Shown: positions 1-9,059 of the stretch, one piece after another
Layout of the letters: every line of letters begins with the position of its first letter
Position numbering within the stretch: the first letter of the stretch is position 1
Assembly (NCBI GenBank): GCA_963837365.1
Contig: CAWIMW010000003.1
Span: 806,001-870,000 of the forward strand
Length of the DNA: 64,000 nt
Source: CAWBXL01 sp963837365
GTDB taxonomy: Bacteria; Acidobacteriota; Terriglobia; Terriglobales; Acidobacteriaceae
Direction of reading: 5' to 3'
Made by a program: the position numbers and the translations under genes
The notes under the pieces: model-generated
Seen by the model: only the letters and a program-made list of their open reading frames with translations
The model's database searches: none
Told to the model about the DNA's origin: nothing

Positions 1-70
1 TGATGTCTTGCAAGGCCTGGGTCTTGCCGAACCATGCATTCAGTTTGTCGACCTGGATACCTACGCCCAT
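1..70 (-). CDS. pstB: PstB phosphate ABC transporter ATPase, N-terminal fragment
   Basis: Only the first 23 codons are in the window; the gene runs off the left edge. The fragment starts at an ATG (68-70) one base after the pstA stop and encodes a peptide containing LNAWFGKTQAL, which matches the N-terminal strand of ABC ATPases of the phosphate importer (the usual 'L..(Y/W)(Y/F)G...AL' opening). An AAAGGAG ribosome binding site lies inside the last codons of pstA. Position directly after pstC-pstA supports PstB, the cytoplasmic ATPase of the high-affinity phosphate transporter. Walker motifs are outside the window, so the call rests on the opening residues and on synteny. Confidence 0.8.
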   Translation of the reverse strand, partial: MGVGIQVDKLNAWFGKTQALQDI

Positions 71-71
71 A

Positions 72-956
72 TCAATTGGCTCCTTTGAGCATTCCCCGGC
101 CAGCGGCGACGCGCACCGCGCTGATCGAGAGCACGATAAGGAAAATCAGAATCAGCGCTCCCGCCCAGGCCTGGCGATGCCAGTCGTCGAAAGGCGAGAT
201 CGCATAGTAATAGATCTGAAGAGAGAGCGCACCGGTAGGCTGGTTGATCTTCCAATTCCAGTAGGTGTTGCCAAACGCGGTGAACAGCAAAGGCGCGGTT
301 TCTCCGGCCACGCGGGCGAAGGCCAGCATGACTCCGGTGATGACCCCCGAAGTGGCTGTGCGCAAAGTAATGGAAAGCGTGGTGCGCCAGCGGGAAACGC
401 CCAGACCATACGCCGCTTCCCGCACAGCGTTGGGGACCAGCAGAAGCATGGCCTCGGTGGCGCGCGTGATGGTGGGAATCATCATGATGGCAAGGGCAAC
501 GCCACCTGCCAGGGCCGAGAAGCCATGCCCCACGACCATAATGGACCAGCCCACGATACCAATCACGATGGAGGGCACGCCGTTGAGCACGTCGGCCGTA
601 AAGCGGACAAGATCGCCAAACTTGTTGCGCCCGTATTCTGCAAGATAGATGCCCGCGCCAATGCCGATGGGCACGCCGAAACAGCTCCCGATTAGCAGGA
701 TGTAAGCGGTGCCGGCGATGGCATTGGCCATGCCGCCGCCCTTTTCACCGGGTGGTGCAGGAATCTTGGTAAGGAAGTTCAGATCAATGGATCCGATTCC
801 CTTGTAAACCAAATAACCGAAAACCGCAGCGAGCGGCAGCAATACCAGGAGCACCGCGGTTCCAGCCGCGCCGGTGGCCAGGACATTGGTAACCTTGCGG
901 GACAGGCTGATGGGTCTGGCGGCGAAATCGCTTATGGTAGCAGTGGTTTCAGGCAT
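72..956 (-). CDS. pstA: PstA phosphate ABC transporter permease
   Basis: The 294-residue integral membrane protein has about six hydrophobic segments. A cytoplasmic EAA-type loop (around 184-222) contains GVSRWRTTLSITLRTA followed by ARVAGETAPLL, the characteristic PstA/PstC permease signature. It forms the inner-membrane channel with PstC for phosphate delivered by PstS. The ATG overlaps the end of pstC by 8 bases and the stop is one base from pstB, so pstC-pstA-pstB are one translationally coupled operon. Length is normal for the family. Regulation is probably through the Pho-box-like repeat upstream of pstC. Confidence 0.95.
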   Translation of the reverse strand: MPETTATISDFAARPISLSRKVTNVLATGAAGTAVLLVLLPLAAVFGYLVYKGIGSIDLNFLTKIPAPPGEKGGGMANAIAGTAYILLIGSCFGVPIGIGAGIYLAEYGRNKFGDLVRFTADVLNGVPSIVIGIVGWSIMVVGHGFSALAGGVALAIMMIPTITRATEAMLLLVPNAVREAAYGLGVSRWRTTLSITLRTATSGVITGVMLAFARVAGETAPLLFTAFGNTYWNWKINQPTGALSLQIYYYAISPFDDWHRQAWAGALILIFLIVLSISAVRVAAGRGMLKGAN

Positions 957-1980
957 TGGTCCTCGGGGTGCCGCGGGTAACTTGCCAAACCAGCAACTGG
1001 GCCAGGATGTTCACGATGATGGTCACAATAAACAGCGCCAAGCCTACTTCCACCAGTGCGCTGAGGTAGAGATCGCTGGTGGCCTCGCTGAACTCGTTGG
1101 CCAGAACGCTGGCCATGGTGTAACCCGGTGCGAACAGCGACTTGGCGATTTCCGCCCGGTTGCCGATCACCATAGTGACGGCCATGGTTTCTCCCAAGGC
1201 GCGGCCCAGACCGAGAATAACACCGCCCATAATACCTGCGCGGGCATTGCGCAACACCCCGGTACGGATCATTTCCCAGCGGGTTGCGCCCAGTGCGAGA
1301 ACTGCCTCGCGCTGCTGCTGGGGGACTGCGGTCATGACTTCGCGGGTTATCGCGGAAATGATGGGAATCACCATGATGGCAAGGATGATTCCAGCCGTGA
1401 TCATGCCGATTCCGTAGGGAGGCCCTTCAAACATAGTCGTCCAGCCCCAGTACTTGGCCAGCCAGGGCTCAACGTAAGTTCTCATTATGGGAACGAGTAC
1501 GAAGATGGCCCACAAACCGTAAATGACACTGGGGATGGCAGCCAGCAATTCGGTGGTAAAGGCCAACGGCCCACGCAACCACACCGGAGACATCTCGGTA
1601 ATAAAAACCGCCACTCCGACGGCCAAGGGTACAGCGATAATCAAAGAGAGAATCGAGGATACGATGGTGCCGTAAACGAAGGGAAAAGCGCCGAAGCTTA
1701 GGTTGACCGGGTCCCAATCACTCTCAAAAAAGAATTTCCAACCGAAGGCGTGCAACGAGAGGTGAGACTTGTCGATCAACTCGTACAAAATCAGGCCGAC
1801 CAGAGCCAGAACGCAAACCCCGCAGGCCATCATGGCGTAGCGGAAAATGCCGTCGGCGATCTCGGTGCCGCCGGGTTTCAGCAAGGATTCAGTCGTGGCA
1901 TACGATTTCCCCGTAACTTCTTCTTTTGCAACAGGTTGGGGTCCCGGCAATTGTGGCGCTCCTAGGGCGTGGTTGGCCAT
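949..1980 (-). CDS. pstC: PstC phosphate ABC transporter permease
   Basis: The 343-residue membrane protein has a cytoplasmic N-terminus of about 45 residues, then about six membrane segments. The EAA loop reads ALGATRWEMIRTGVL and is followed by GLGRALGETMAVTMVIG, the PstC signature. It pairs with PstA in the high-affinity phosphate importer. It is the first gene of pstC-pstA-pstB. pstS is not adjacent but lies about 8 kb away on the same strand (9060-10067), an arrangement where binding protein and permease genes are split by polyphosphate genes. A direct repeat resembling a Pho box lies just upstream of its start. Confidence 0.95.
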   Translation of the reverse strand: MANHALGAPQLPGPQPVAKEEVTGKSYATTESLLKPGGTEIADGIFRYAMMACGVCVLALVGLILYELIDKSHLSLHAFGWKFFFESDWDPVNLSFGAFPFVYGTIVSSILSLIIAVPLAVGVAVFITEMSPVWLRGPLAFTTELLAAIPSVIYGLWAIFVLVPIMRTYVEPWLAKYWGWTTMFEGPPYGIGMITAGIILAIMVIPIISAITREVMTAVPQQQREAVLALGATRWEMIRTGVLRNARAGIMGGVILGLGRALGETMAVTMVIGNRAEIAKSLFAPGYTMASVLANEFSEATSDLYLSALVEVGLALFIVTIIVNILAQLLVWQVTRGTPRTNA

Positions 1981-2001
1981 CCCGGAGAGGCTAGCATGGC
2001 C

Positions 2002-2021
2002 TTGTTACAACAGTGTTAAAA
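2002..2021 (-). promoter_or_regulatory. Pho-box-like direct repeat upstream of pstC
   Basis: On the minus strand the sequence reads TTTTAAC-ACTG-TTGTAAC, two 7-mers with an 11-base period, ending about 21 bases before the pstC ATG. This spacing is that of PhoB/PhoP-type Pho boxes (two 7-mers separated by 4 bases). The same arrangement with CTGTAAC 7-mers stands upstream of pstS. The site also lies between pstC and the divergent CHAD gene and may serve both. Binding is inferred, since no phoB/phoR gene is in the window. Confidence 0.55.
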
Positions 2022-2137
2022 TACAACCTCTGTTTTTACAGGGGGCGTTCTTCTGGGGGCTGTGGAGTTTGGCGAACGTCTTCATTTTGGGTTGCTCCAA
2101 CCGGCAATTCCCTTTTAGCTTCGGTTGTCCCTGGTGC

Positions 2138-2977
2138 ATGCTAATGCCGCTTGACCAAAAACTCAGCGCGCGCAGCTTTGACAAGCTGAAGCGCCAACTC
2201 TCCAAGCTGACGAAAAGCTCGGCCCCGGAGAGTGTACACCGCTTCCGTACTTGTTCGCGGCGGGTAGAGGTGTTGCTGGGGGAGTTGGCGCCGGAGCTCT
2301 CCGGAAATGAAAAGAAGCTGCTCAAGCTGCTAAGCAAGTTCCGCAAGAAGGCAGGCAAAGTACGAGACATGGATGTGCAGATTGGGTTGCTGCGGAATCT
2401 GAAGAGTCCGCAGGCCCCCGGGCATAAATCGCAATTGCAGAGGACGCTGGCAGTGGAGCGAGCACGGCGCGAACAAAAACTGCAAAAGTTGTTTGACAAG
2501 AAAACGGTTGAAGAAATCCGCAAGAGACTGCGACGGGCGGAGCGTGACTTCGAGGTGCGGGAGAACATCGAGCCGCTGGCAATTGCACAGGAGCTACTGA
2601 ACCGAATGCCAGCGGGCGGGGCGATCAGCGAAGAGACCCTGCATCAATACCGGATCGCAGGAAAACGGGCACGCTATGTGGCTGAACTGGCCGGGAACGG
2701 TTCTTCCGCGGCTCAGACTCTGGTCGTGCAGCTCAAATCCATGCAGGATGGGATCGGGGATTGGCATGATTGGCTGCAACTGACCGAACATGCAGAGAAA
2801 TTGTTTGGCGGCATGCAGGACTCTTCTCTGGTTGCGCAGTTGCGGAATGTGACGCGCGCGAAGTATCGGGAGGCGGTACGGGTGCTGGGAGCTACCCGGG
2901 CCGCTTTGGGCGCAAAGCCGGTGACGGCCGAGCGGAAGCCAGCGGGACGTGCGGACAGGGCGAGTTCGGCGGCGTAA
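2138..2977 (+). CDS. CHAD domain protein
   Basis: This soluble, strongly basic helical protein of about 279 residues belongs to the CHAD family (conserved histidine alpha-helical domain). Seen are the conserved basic/His positions: ESVHRFRTCSRRVE near the N-terminus, then KVRDMDVQIGLLRNL, and later LHQYRIAGKRARYVAEL and MQDGIGDWHDWLQLTEHA. The family is known to bind polyphosphate. Genes for Ppx, SixA, Ppk and Pst proteins surround it, which fits that role. The reading frame is open further upstream, but that part overlaps pstC on the other strand and has no family similarity. I start at ATG 2138, with ATG 2144 an alternative. No clear ribosome binding site is visible. Its precise role is unknown. 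Confidence 0.85.
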   Translation: MLMPLDQKLSARSFDKLKRQLSKLTKSSAPESVHRFRTCSRRVEVLLGELAPELSGNEKKLLKLLSKFRKKAGKVRDMDVQIGLLRNLKSPQAPGHKSQLQRTLAVERARREQKLQKLFDKKTVEEIRKRLRRAERDFEVRENIEPLAIAQELLNRMPAGGAISEETLHQYRIAGKRARYVAELAGNGSSAAQTLVVQLKSMQDGIGDWHDWLQLTEHAEKLFGGMQDSSLVAQLRNVTRAKYREAVRVLGATRAALGAKPVTAERKPAGRADRASSAA

Positions 2978-3043
2978 ATCATTTCCAAAGTGGAAATCTT
3001 CAATCCATTCATTCCTGAAGTTGTAAACTGATTGCCTTCCAAA

Positions 3044-4568
3044 ATGCCGACCTTTGCCGCGGTTGATATTGGGTCTAACTCCGTTCGCCTGAAAATTGCG
3101 CGCCTGGTAAACGGGCGTTTGCGCACAGTTGCGGAAGATCGCTCGGTGACACGGTTGGGGGCCTCAGTCTTTGGCGATGGGTTTCTATCCCCAGCGGCGA
3201 TTGCTGAAACGGTAAAGGTGCTGCGGCGATTTCATCGGGCGGTGCAGCAGGAGGCGGTGGATTCGATTCGATTGGTGGCGACCAGCGCGTTGCGTGATGC
3301 GCGCAATTCCCGGGCTTTTCTGGAGTGGGTGCGATCTGCCACCGGCTGGAAGGTGGAAATTATCTCGGGTCTGGAAGAGGCCCGGCTGATTCACTTCGGA
3401 TTAGTTTCCGCCTTGCGGATCACAGCCTCGCCGGCGCTTATGGTGGACCTGGGCGGGGGAAGTTGTGAACTGACAATTTCCGCCAGGGGACATATCCGTG
3501 AAACGGTGAGTCTGCCTCTGGGTGCGGTGCGGTTGACCAACGAGTTTTTGCGGCATGATCCGCCGCGAAAGCCAGAATTGCAACGGCTGCGGGGCTTTAT
3601 TGGGCGAGAAATCGGGCGGGCGCAAGAGCGGATCACGCGATCACAACCTAAAGTTGTAATTGCCACTTCGGGGACGGCTGAATCGCTGGCTGCAATCGCC
3701 AAGGGCCTGTACAAGAACAAAGGAAAAGCCAGGGCAACGGTTTCGCGCGTGCAACTGCGCCGCATCGCCAAAATGCTGGGCCGGAGGGCGGTGGATGAGC
3801 GGCGCAAGCTTGCCGGCGTGGGGCCGCGGCGGGCGGAGATCATCGTCGCCGGCGCGGAAGTGTACGCGCAATTGCTGGAGCAGTATCATCTGGCAGGCTT
3901 TCGTTATTCGCCCTCTCGGATTGCGCGATGGAATTCTGGCACAGATGGTGGCCGACCATGCCACCCACGCTGTGAAGCGCATCGAGTCCGAACGCTGGGA
4001 TTCGATTCAGGCTGCCGTAGAGCACTACCGGGTGGATATGAACCATGCGCTGAAGGTACGGGAGTCCGCGGCGCGTTTGTTTGCGTCACTGAAATCGGTG
4101 CACCGGCTGCCGCCGGAGTATCAGGAATGGTTATCGGCGGCGGCCATGCTGTATGAAGTCGGCGATTATGTGAACCGCAACGGCAGGCACCGGCATGCGT
4201 ACTACATCATTTCGCATTCTGAAATTCTAGGGTACACGCCGCAGCAACGGCAGACCATTGCGGCCATCGCGCGTTATCTGGGAAAGTCCCATCCCTCGCC
4301 GACCGATGGGCCGATCAAAATATTGACGCCTGACGATCGTGAGCATGTGCGCAAGGCTTGCCTGCTGTTGCGAATGGCCCGGGCTGTAAATCTTGGGCGC
4401 AGCAATGCAGTGCGAAGTGCCAGAGTTCGGGTGCGGCGGGAAGGCGTAGAAATCCGGCTTGCGCCACGGCCGCGGGCCAGCGTGGATTTGGAACTGTGGG
4501 CGCTGGAAAAAGAGAGGACTTACTTCCGGGAAGTTTTCGGGCGGGAACTCTCGGCCGCGGAGGCGTAA
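3044..4568 (+). pseudogene. ppx: Ppx/GppA exopolyphosphatase, split by a one-base frameshift
   Basis: The two reading frames together give a normal Ppx/GppA phosphatase of about 507 residues. The first frame begins FAAVDIGSNSVRLKIA (phosphate-1 loop), has LVATSALRDARN and MVDLGGGSCELTI (phosphate-2 loop), and runs to AGFRYSP. The match then continues one base later as LGLRDGILAQM and an HD-like helical C-terminal domain (HAYYIISHSEILGY). The change of frame lies at about 3908-3918, in CGCCCTCTCGG; one surplus base explains it. The enzyme releases phosphate from polyphosphate ends or hydrolyses pppGpp. I start at ATG 3044; a TTG at 3032 is possible. The frame error is probably a sequencing artefact because both halves are well conserved. 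The 3' end overlaps sixA convergently by 49 bases. Confidence 0.88.
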
Positions 4569-5050
4569 AGTGTGCGCAGCATTTTGGGAGTCAGACACCA
4601 GTGCAGAGCACCGGAGTGGCGGCCAATTTCTACACGGGCAACCGCCCCTTTTTTTAATTCAACACCTGCTTCACATCCTGCCTCGCTGATACAGCGTCCG
4701 GCAAATTCGCCCAGGTTGGGGTTGTGACCTACGAGCATGATGGCTTCATGCTTGGCGTAGATTCCAAGCAAGCGTCGAAAGTCGGCGAAGGTGGCGCCTG
4801 GGCGCAAGCCATCATGAAATTGAATCTTGCCCTCGAAGCCCATTTCATTGGCTACCAGGGATGCGGTCTGGGCGGAACGCTTCAGCGGGCTAGAAATGAC
4901 CGCCTCTACGTGAGTATCCAGGGCAGCCAAGGCGCGGCCTACATAGCCGCATTGTTCGATTCCAGCCGGATCCAAGGCGCGTTTTTCGTCTTTTTTCGGA
5001 TTGCTGGTCCGCTCACCGGCACTGGCATGGCGGAGAAAGTAGAGGATCAT
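4520..5050 (-). CDS. sixA: SixA-type phosphohistidine phosphatase
   Basis: This 176-residue cytoplasmic protein of the histidine phosphatase superfamily starts with ILYFLRHASAGER, the RH(G/A) motif with His8 as the phospho-acceptor. A later VGHNPNLGEF supplies the second active-site His, and ISSPLKRSAQTA is the typical central motif. SixA enzymes dephosphorylate phosphohistidine. Its ATG overlaps the stop of ppk (ATGA), so the two are co-translated. The substrate here may be linked to polyphosphate turnover, which is inference from context. The tail is about 15 residues longer than usual SixA and runs convergently into ppx. Confidence 0.85.
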   Translation of the reverse strand: MILYFLRHASAGERTSNPKKDEKRALDPAGIEQCGYVGRALAALDTHVEAVISSPLKRSAQTASLVANEMGFEGKIQFHDGLRPGATFADFRRLLGIYAKHEAIMLVGHNPNLGEFAGRCISEAGCEAGVELKKGAVARVEIGRHSGALHWCLTPKMLRTLYASAAESSRPKTSRK

Positions 5051-7218
5051 GGGCGGCTAGTTTCCTTCTGCATGATGGGTTTGCGCTTTGAAATATTCTG
5101 GGGAACGGGAATTGCTTCGGGAGACTGCTTGCCTTCCGCCAGCGCAATCAAGAATTGCTGGGAATTGAAAGCGGCATTGCCGGTGGGCGGAGACGCTTTG
5201 CGCTTTCCCGTTTTCAGCTGCCAGGGACGGACGTAAGTACCATCTCTTTGGCCCATGCGAGACTTCAGGTTGTCGGCAAGATAGGCGTCGAGGATTTCAA
5301 ACTTTACCCGTTCTCGCAGCAGTGTGTCTTTTAAGGGGAAAATTACTTCCACGCGGTCGTAGAGATTGCGCGGCATCCAGTCCGCGCTGCCCAGGTAAAC
5401 TTGTTCTTCTCCGCCATTGGCAAAGTAGTAGATGCGGCTGTGTTCCAGGAAACGTCCGACGATGCTGCGCACGCGAATGTGGTCGCTGACCCCGCGAATG
5501 GCGGGGCGCAGGGCGCAGATGCCGCGGACGACCAGATCAATTTCCACACCTGCCTGCGAAGCACTGTAAAGAGCGGCGATGATGTTTTTGTCGAGCAGCG
5601 CATTCATCTTGGCGATGATGTGCGCGGGACGACCGTGACGCGCGTGCTCGGCTTCGCGTGCGATCAGGGCTAGACAGTGCTCGGCCAGGTCCAAGGGAGC
5701 AACCAGCAGGGGATCGTAATTGGGATGTTCTGCATACGCAGTCAGGAAGCTGAATACGTTGTGCACCGCGCTGGTGATCTGCGGATCGGCGGTCAGAAGG
5801 CTCAGGTCGGTGTAGAGCCGGGCCGTCTTGGTGTTGTAGTTGCCGGTCCCCAGATGTGCGTACTGGCGGGTGACGCCGTCTGGGTCATGGCGGGTCAGTA
5901 GTGACAACTTGCAATGAGTCTTTAGGCCTACGAGTCCGTGAAAAACCTGCACGCCGGCGTCTTCGAGATCGCGCGACCAGCGGATGTTGGAATCTTCGTC
6001 GAAACGGGCCTTCAATTCGACCACTGCGGTAACTTCTTTTTTGCTGGCGGCCGAGATTAGCGCCGGCACAATCAAGGAATGTTCGTTGGTTCGGTACAGC
6101 GTTTGTTTCATGGACAGAACGTTCGGATCCTCGGCGGCGGCCTCAATGAAGGACACGACGGCATCGTAGGAATCGAAAGGGTGATGCAGGAGAATATCGT
6201 GACGGCGAAGTTCCTCGAACAAGTCTTTTGACTTGCCGGTGAGGCGAAGTTCACGCGGAACAAAGGTCTTGAATTTCAGCTGGGGATGAGCGGTCTGCTC
6301 GTAGATATTGAACAGGCGCGAGAGGTTAACCGGGCCGTGGACCGGGAAAACCTGCCAGGGATCAATTTCAAAATTGATGCGTAAACGTTCGACGATGTCC
6401 GGTTCGGCGTCGGCTTCAATCTCAAGGCGTACCGCATCTCCTTTGCGGCGATTGTGCAGCTCGGTGCGGACGGACTCCAGCAAGCTGCGGGATTCCTCTT
6501 CGGCGAGGTAGAGATTGCTGTTACGGGTCACGCGAAAGGCCGCCGAGGAAACAATGTCGTAGCCGTGATACATCTTTGTGGCGTGGTGGGAAACCAGATC
6601 GGCGAGGAAGATGAAATCGTCGGTTCCGTCGGAAGGTAGGCGCACCAGGCGTGGAAGGGCGCGCGGAACAGTAACTACGCCCGTGTAGGTCATGGATGAG
6701 CGGCGACGGCGGCGCAGCAGGAATGCCACGCAAAGCGCCTTGTTGATCACCCTGGGAAAGGGGTGCGAAGGATCAATGGTGACCGGTGTGAGGAGCAGGT
6801 CGAGTTCTTTTTCGGAATACTCTTCGATGAAGGCTTTGGCGCGCGAATCCAGTTCGTGCAATCCCAGGACCCGGATGCCATTGCCAGCCAGCTGGGGGCG
6901 AAGTTCATCGTTCCAACAGCGGTATTGATCGTCTACAAATTCATGAGTCTCGCGGGCGAGCAGATCACGCTCTTCCAGCAACGTCAGGCCATCGGGGCCG
7001 GCTTCGGCATAGCCATCTTCGATTTGCTGGACCAATCCCGCCATGCGAACTTCAAAGAATTCGTCGAGGTTGCTGGCGGTAATGGAGAGGAATTTCAGGC
7101 GCTCCAGCAGCGGGTTATTTTGATCGTAGGCTTCTTCCAGGACGCGGCGATTGAAGGCCAGCCAGGAGGCTTCGCGGTTGATGTAATAGGCCGGATTGTC
7201 AAGAGAAATGCGGGCCAT
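5047..7218 (-). CDS. ppk: Polyphosphate kinase 1
   Basis: The 723-residue protein has all four Ppk1 domains and normal length. The N-terminus has YINREASWLAFNRRVLEEA and LSITASNLDEFFEVRMAGL. The autophosphorylated histidine is His435 in GLVGLKTHCKLSLL, the same number as in E. coli. The second active-site His is His593 in GRFLEHSRIYYF. It makes polyphosphate reversibly from ATP at the membrane. It is followed by sixA with a 4-base overlap. No obvious Shine-Dalgarno sequence stands before the ATG. Together with Ppx, CHAD and Pst genes it makes this a phosphate storage locus. Confidence 0.97.
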   Translation of the reverse strand: MARISLDNPAYYINREASWLAFNRRVLEEAYDQNNPLLERLKFLSITASNLDEFFEVRMAGLVQQIEDGYAEAGPDGLTLLEERDLLARETHEFVDDQYRCWNDELRPQLAGNGIRVLGLHELDSRAKAFIEEYSEKELDLLLTPVTIDPSHPFPRVINKALCVAFLLRRRRRSSMTYTGVVTVPRALPRLVRLPSDGTDDFIFLADLVSHHATKMYHGYDIVSSAAFRVTRNSNLYLAEEESRSLLESVRTELHNRRKGDAVRLEIEADAEPDIVERLRINFEIDPWQVFPVHGPVNLSRLFNIYEQTAHPQLKFKTFVPRELRLTGKSKDLFEELRRHDILLHHPFDSYDAVVSFIEAAAEDPNVLSMKQTLYRTNEHSLIVPALISAASKKEVTAVVELKARFDEDSNIRWSRDLEDAGVQVFHGLVGLKTHCKLSLLTRHDPDGVTRQYAHLGTGNYNTKTARLYTDLSLLTADPQITSAVHNVFSFLTAYAEHPNYDPLLVAPLDLAEHCLALIAREAEHARHGRPAHIIAKMNALLDKNIIAALYSASQAGVEIDLVVRGICALRPAIRGVSDHIRVRSIVGRFLEHSRIYYFANGGEEQVYLGSADWMPRNLYDRVEVIFPLKDTLLRERVKFEILDAYLADNLKSRMGQRDGTYVRPWQLKTGKRKASPPTGNAAFNSQQFLIALAEGKQSPEAIPVPQNISKRKPIMQKETSRP

Positions 7219-7288
7219 GGCTGGTGAGGAAACCTCAGTATAAAGCCAGCGTTAGAGATTATGAAATTCACTTTCCTGGCGAGAAGCC

Positions 7289-7340
7289 GGGGATTCTTCC
7301 TGTTCCCCTTCGACCAAGCTCAGGGTCATCGTCGGAATAA
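7289..7340. repeat. Degenerate GATTCxTC...TCGGAATaAC dispersed repeat
   Basis: Between the ppk start and the porin terminator is GGGGATTCTTCC, a spacer containing TTCGACCAAGCTCAGGG, and ATCGTCGGAATAAC. It is a degenerate member of the CAGATTCC-N-GGAATGAC family seen again at 32255, 48068, 51357 and 58885. Confidence 0.5.
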
Positions 7341-7355
7341 CAAATCACAAAACTA

Positions 7356-7389
7356 TTTGGGCGCCGGTTTTTCTCCTCCGGCGCCCAAA
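7356..7389 (-). terminator. Rho-independent terminator after the porin gene
   Basis: A perfect 12-base-pair stem (TTTGGGCGCCGG pairing with CCGGCGCCCAAA) with a 10-base loop lies 11 bases beyond the porin stop on the minus strand. It is followed in that direction by a short T-rich stretch (TAGTTTTG). It separates the pstS/porin transcript from ppk-sixA. Confidence 0.75.
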
Positions 7390-7399
7390 ATGTCATGAT

Positions 7400-8992
7400 C
7401 TAGAACGAGTAGATGGTGTCGAACTGCCACCGCTTGAGCCAACGCTCCAGAGTTGGGCTTTGCGCAGTTACGAGCTGGCGTCCAAACAGGCCGGTAACGC
7501 CGAACTGCACGTGTGGATAGGCTTGATAAGCAGCTTCGATGCGGTGCTCAACCACGTTGGTGGGCTGACGCAGATCGCTGAAGTCGAAAGCAGCCAGGAC
7601 GGCATCCCGCTCAATGTGCATAAAGGAGTAGCCCAGAAGAAGGTCGCCCTTGCTCTTGGTCTGACCAACCTTGAACTCTCCCCAATAACCATGACGAGCA
7701 TGAGGATCGCAGGCTGGAGGAGCCACTCCGGCGGCTACGAAGGCCCCGATATTGCTGCAAGCCCTGGTGTTCTGAGCAAAGTCGAACAGAGCGTACACGG
7801 GCCAACGCTTGATACCGGTGTTGAAGTCCAAACGCATGATTGCATCCACGATTCCGTACTTGGAAGCAAAGACGCGCTTGCCTGCGATCACGCCGAAGTT
7901 ATTGGTGTTGGAGGAGCCTCCAAAGCCAAACGTTCCGCCGCCCGCAGTTGTTGTACCGCTGGTCGCGAATCCGTTGCCGCCGGTCTGGTTCTGGGCGATG
8001 GTGTCGGCATTAGCAAAGTCATAATAGGCTACGTCGGCCGTCAGTTTCACCTTTGGCGCGAGATCCCAACCGGTTTGGACTTGGGCTCCGGTCATATATG
8101 TGTCCGCCCCGCCGCCGGATTCAAGAATCGGAGTCTCATAACCAACGATGGCGAAGTGGTTGATGAATTTTCCTTTCCAGTTCCAGGCGATTTGTTGGCT
8201 GGCGCCTTCCGGGTTCAAATCATTGTCCCAGGTCAGTTCTGTACGCAGCCAGGTATAACCGAATTTACCTACCGTCAGGCTGAACGGCTTGAGACCATGA
8301 GGAGTGTAGGTCCCGAAAGCCTTGTCAATATTAATCGGCTTGCGGGTGAAGAACCCGGTTTCGGTAGAGTTGGTCGAGATCGGATCGCCCACATCACCCG
8401 ATGAAAGGGTCAAGCCAACGGCGAAATCTTTGTCCAGTTTTGTATTGACATTGAAACGGAGACGATAGCGCTCACGATTCCGCTGCGCCGAGGCCGCCCC
8501 ATTGGCCGGGCCGCCACCGAAGAACGGCTCATAGCGGAGACGCAAATCACCGCTCATCTTCAGGTGGTTGACTGCGCCCTCAAGGGCCGCAAATTGCTTC
8601 TGCTCGTCTTGCGTGTTCACAGCAGTGTTGGTCAGCGTGGTCTTTACATCAGCCATGTCGCTGCTCAGTTTGGCCACGGCGGTTTTCTGCTCCGTGTCAG
8701 CAGTTACGACGGATTCCGCTTTTTGCTGTGCTTCTGTGGCCGTGCTCTGGGCCTGTTGTAGCTGCTGTTGAGACTGCTGAAGGTTTTGGTTGGTTTGCTG
8801 CAAGGCCTGCTGGAGCTGCTGGATCTGTCTTTGCTGTGCGGCCAGCGCCTCGCGCAGAGATTGAACATCCTCAGCCGTGACTGCGGTTGGGGCCGCAGCT
8901 TTCATTGCCATCCTTTTTGCGGGCTTCTTGGTCTGGGCGACCAAGGCTGTTGTCAACAGTAAAACTACCGACCACCTGAGAGCGAACTTCAT
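7400..8992 (-). CDS. Outer-membrane porin with N-terminal coiled coil
   Basis: The protein is about 530 residues. It has a signal peptide (MKFALRWSVVLLLTTALVAQ), a Lys/Ala-rich linker, then a Gln-rich coiled coil of about 70 residues (LREALAAQQRQIQQLQQALQ and onward). The rest is a beta-rich barrel rich in aromatic and Gly residues that ends in Phe (TIYSF), as expected for Bam-dependent insertion. I start at ATG 8992 because AAGGAGAAACG precedes it. The frame is open 9 codons further. It resembles 'putative porin' families. The position between pstS and ppk suggests a phosphate or polyphosphate channel analogous to OprP/OprO, but substrate specificity cannot be read from sequence. Confidence 0.8.
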   Translation of the reverse strand: MKFALRWSVVLLLTTALVAQTKKPAKRMAMKAAAPTAVTAEDVQSLREALAAQQRQIQQLQQALQQTNQNLQQSQQQLQQAQSTATEAQQKAESVVTADTEQKTAVAKLSSDMADVKTTLTNTAVNTQDEQKQFAALEGAVNHLKMSGDLRLRYEPFFGGGPANGAASAQRNRERYRLRFNVNTKLDKDFAVGLTLSSGDVGDPISTNSTETGFFTRKPINIDKAFGTYTPHGLKPFSLTVGKFGYTWLRTELTWDNDLNPEGASQQIAWNWKGKFINHFAIVGYETPILESGGGADTYMTGAQVQTGWDLAPKVKLTADVAYYDFANADTIAQNQTGGNGFATSGTTTAGGGTFGFGGSSNTNNFGVIAGKRVFASKYGIVDAIMRLDFNTGIKRWPVYALFDFAQNTRACSNIGAFVAAGVAPPACDPHARHGYWGEFKVGQTKSKGDLLLGYSFMHIERDAVLAAFDFSDLRQPTNVVEHRIEAAYQAYPHVQFGVTGLFGRQLVTAQSPTLERWLKRWQFDTIYSF

Positions 8993-9059
8993 CGTTTCTC
9001 CTTTTGCCTCTATGGGCATTGAGGGGCGTTAGGCTGAAATCCCGGGTTGAGAACTTCTA

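Noticed and set aside
1847..2137. Upstream extension of the CHAD protein frame
   Set aside because: It runs antisense through the pstC start and shows no CHAD-like sequence; the family begins at about 2138.
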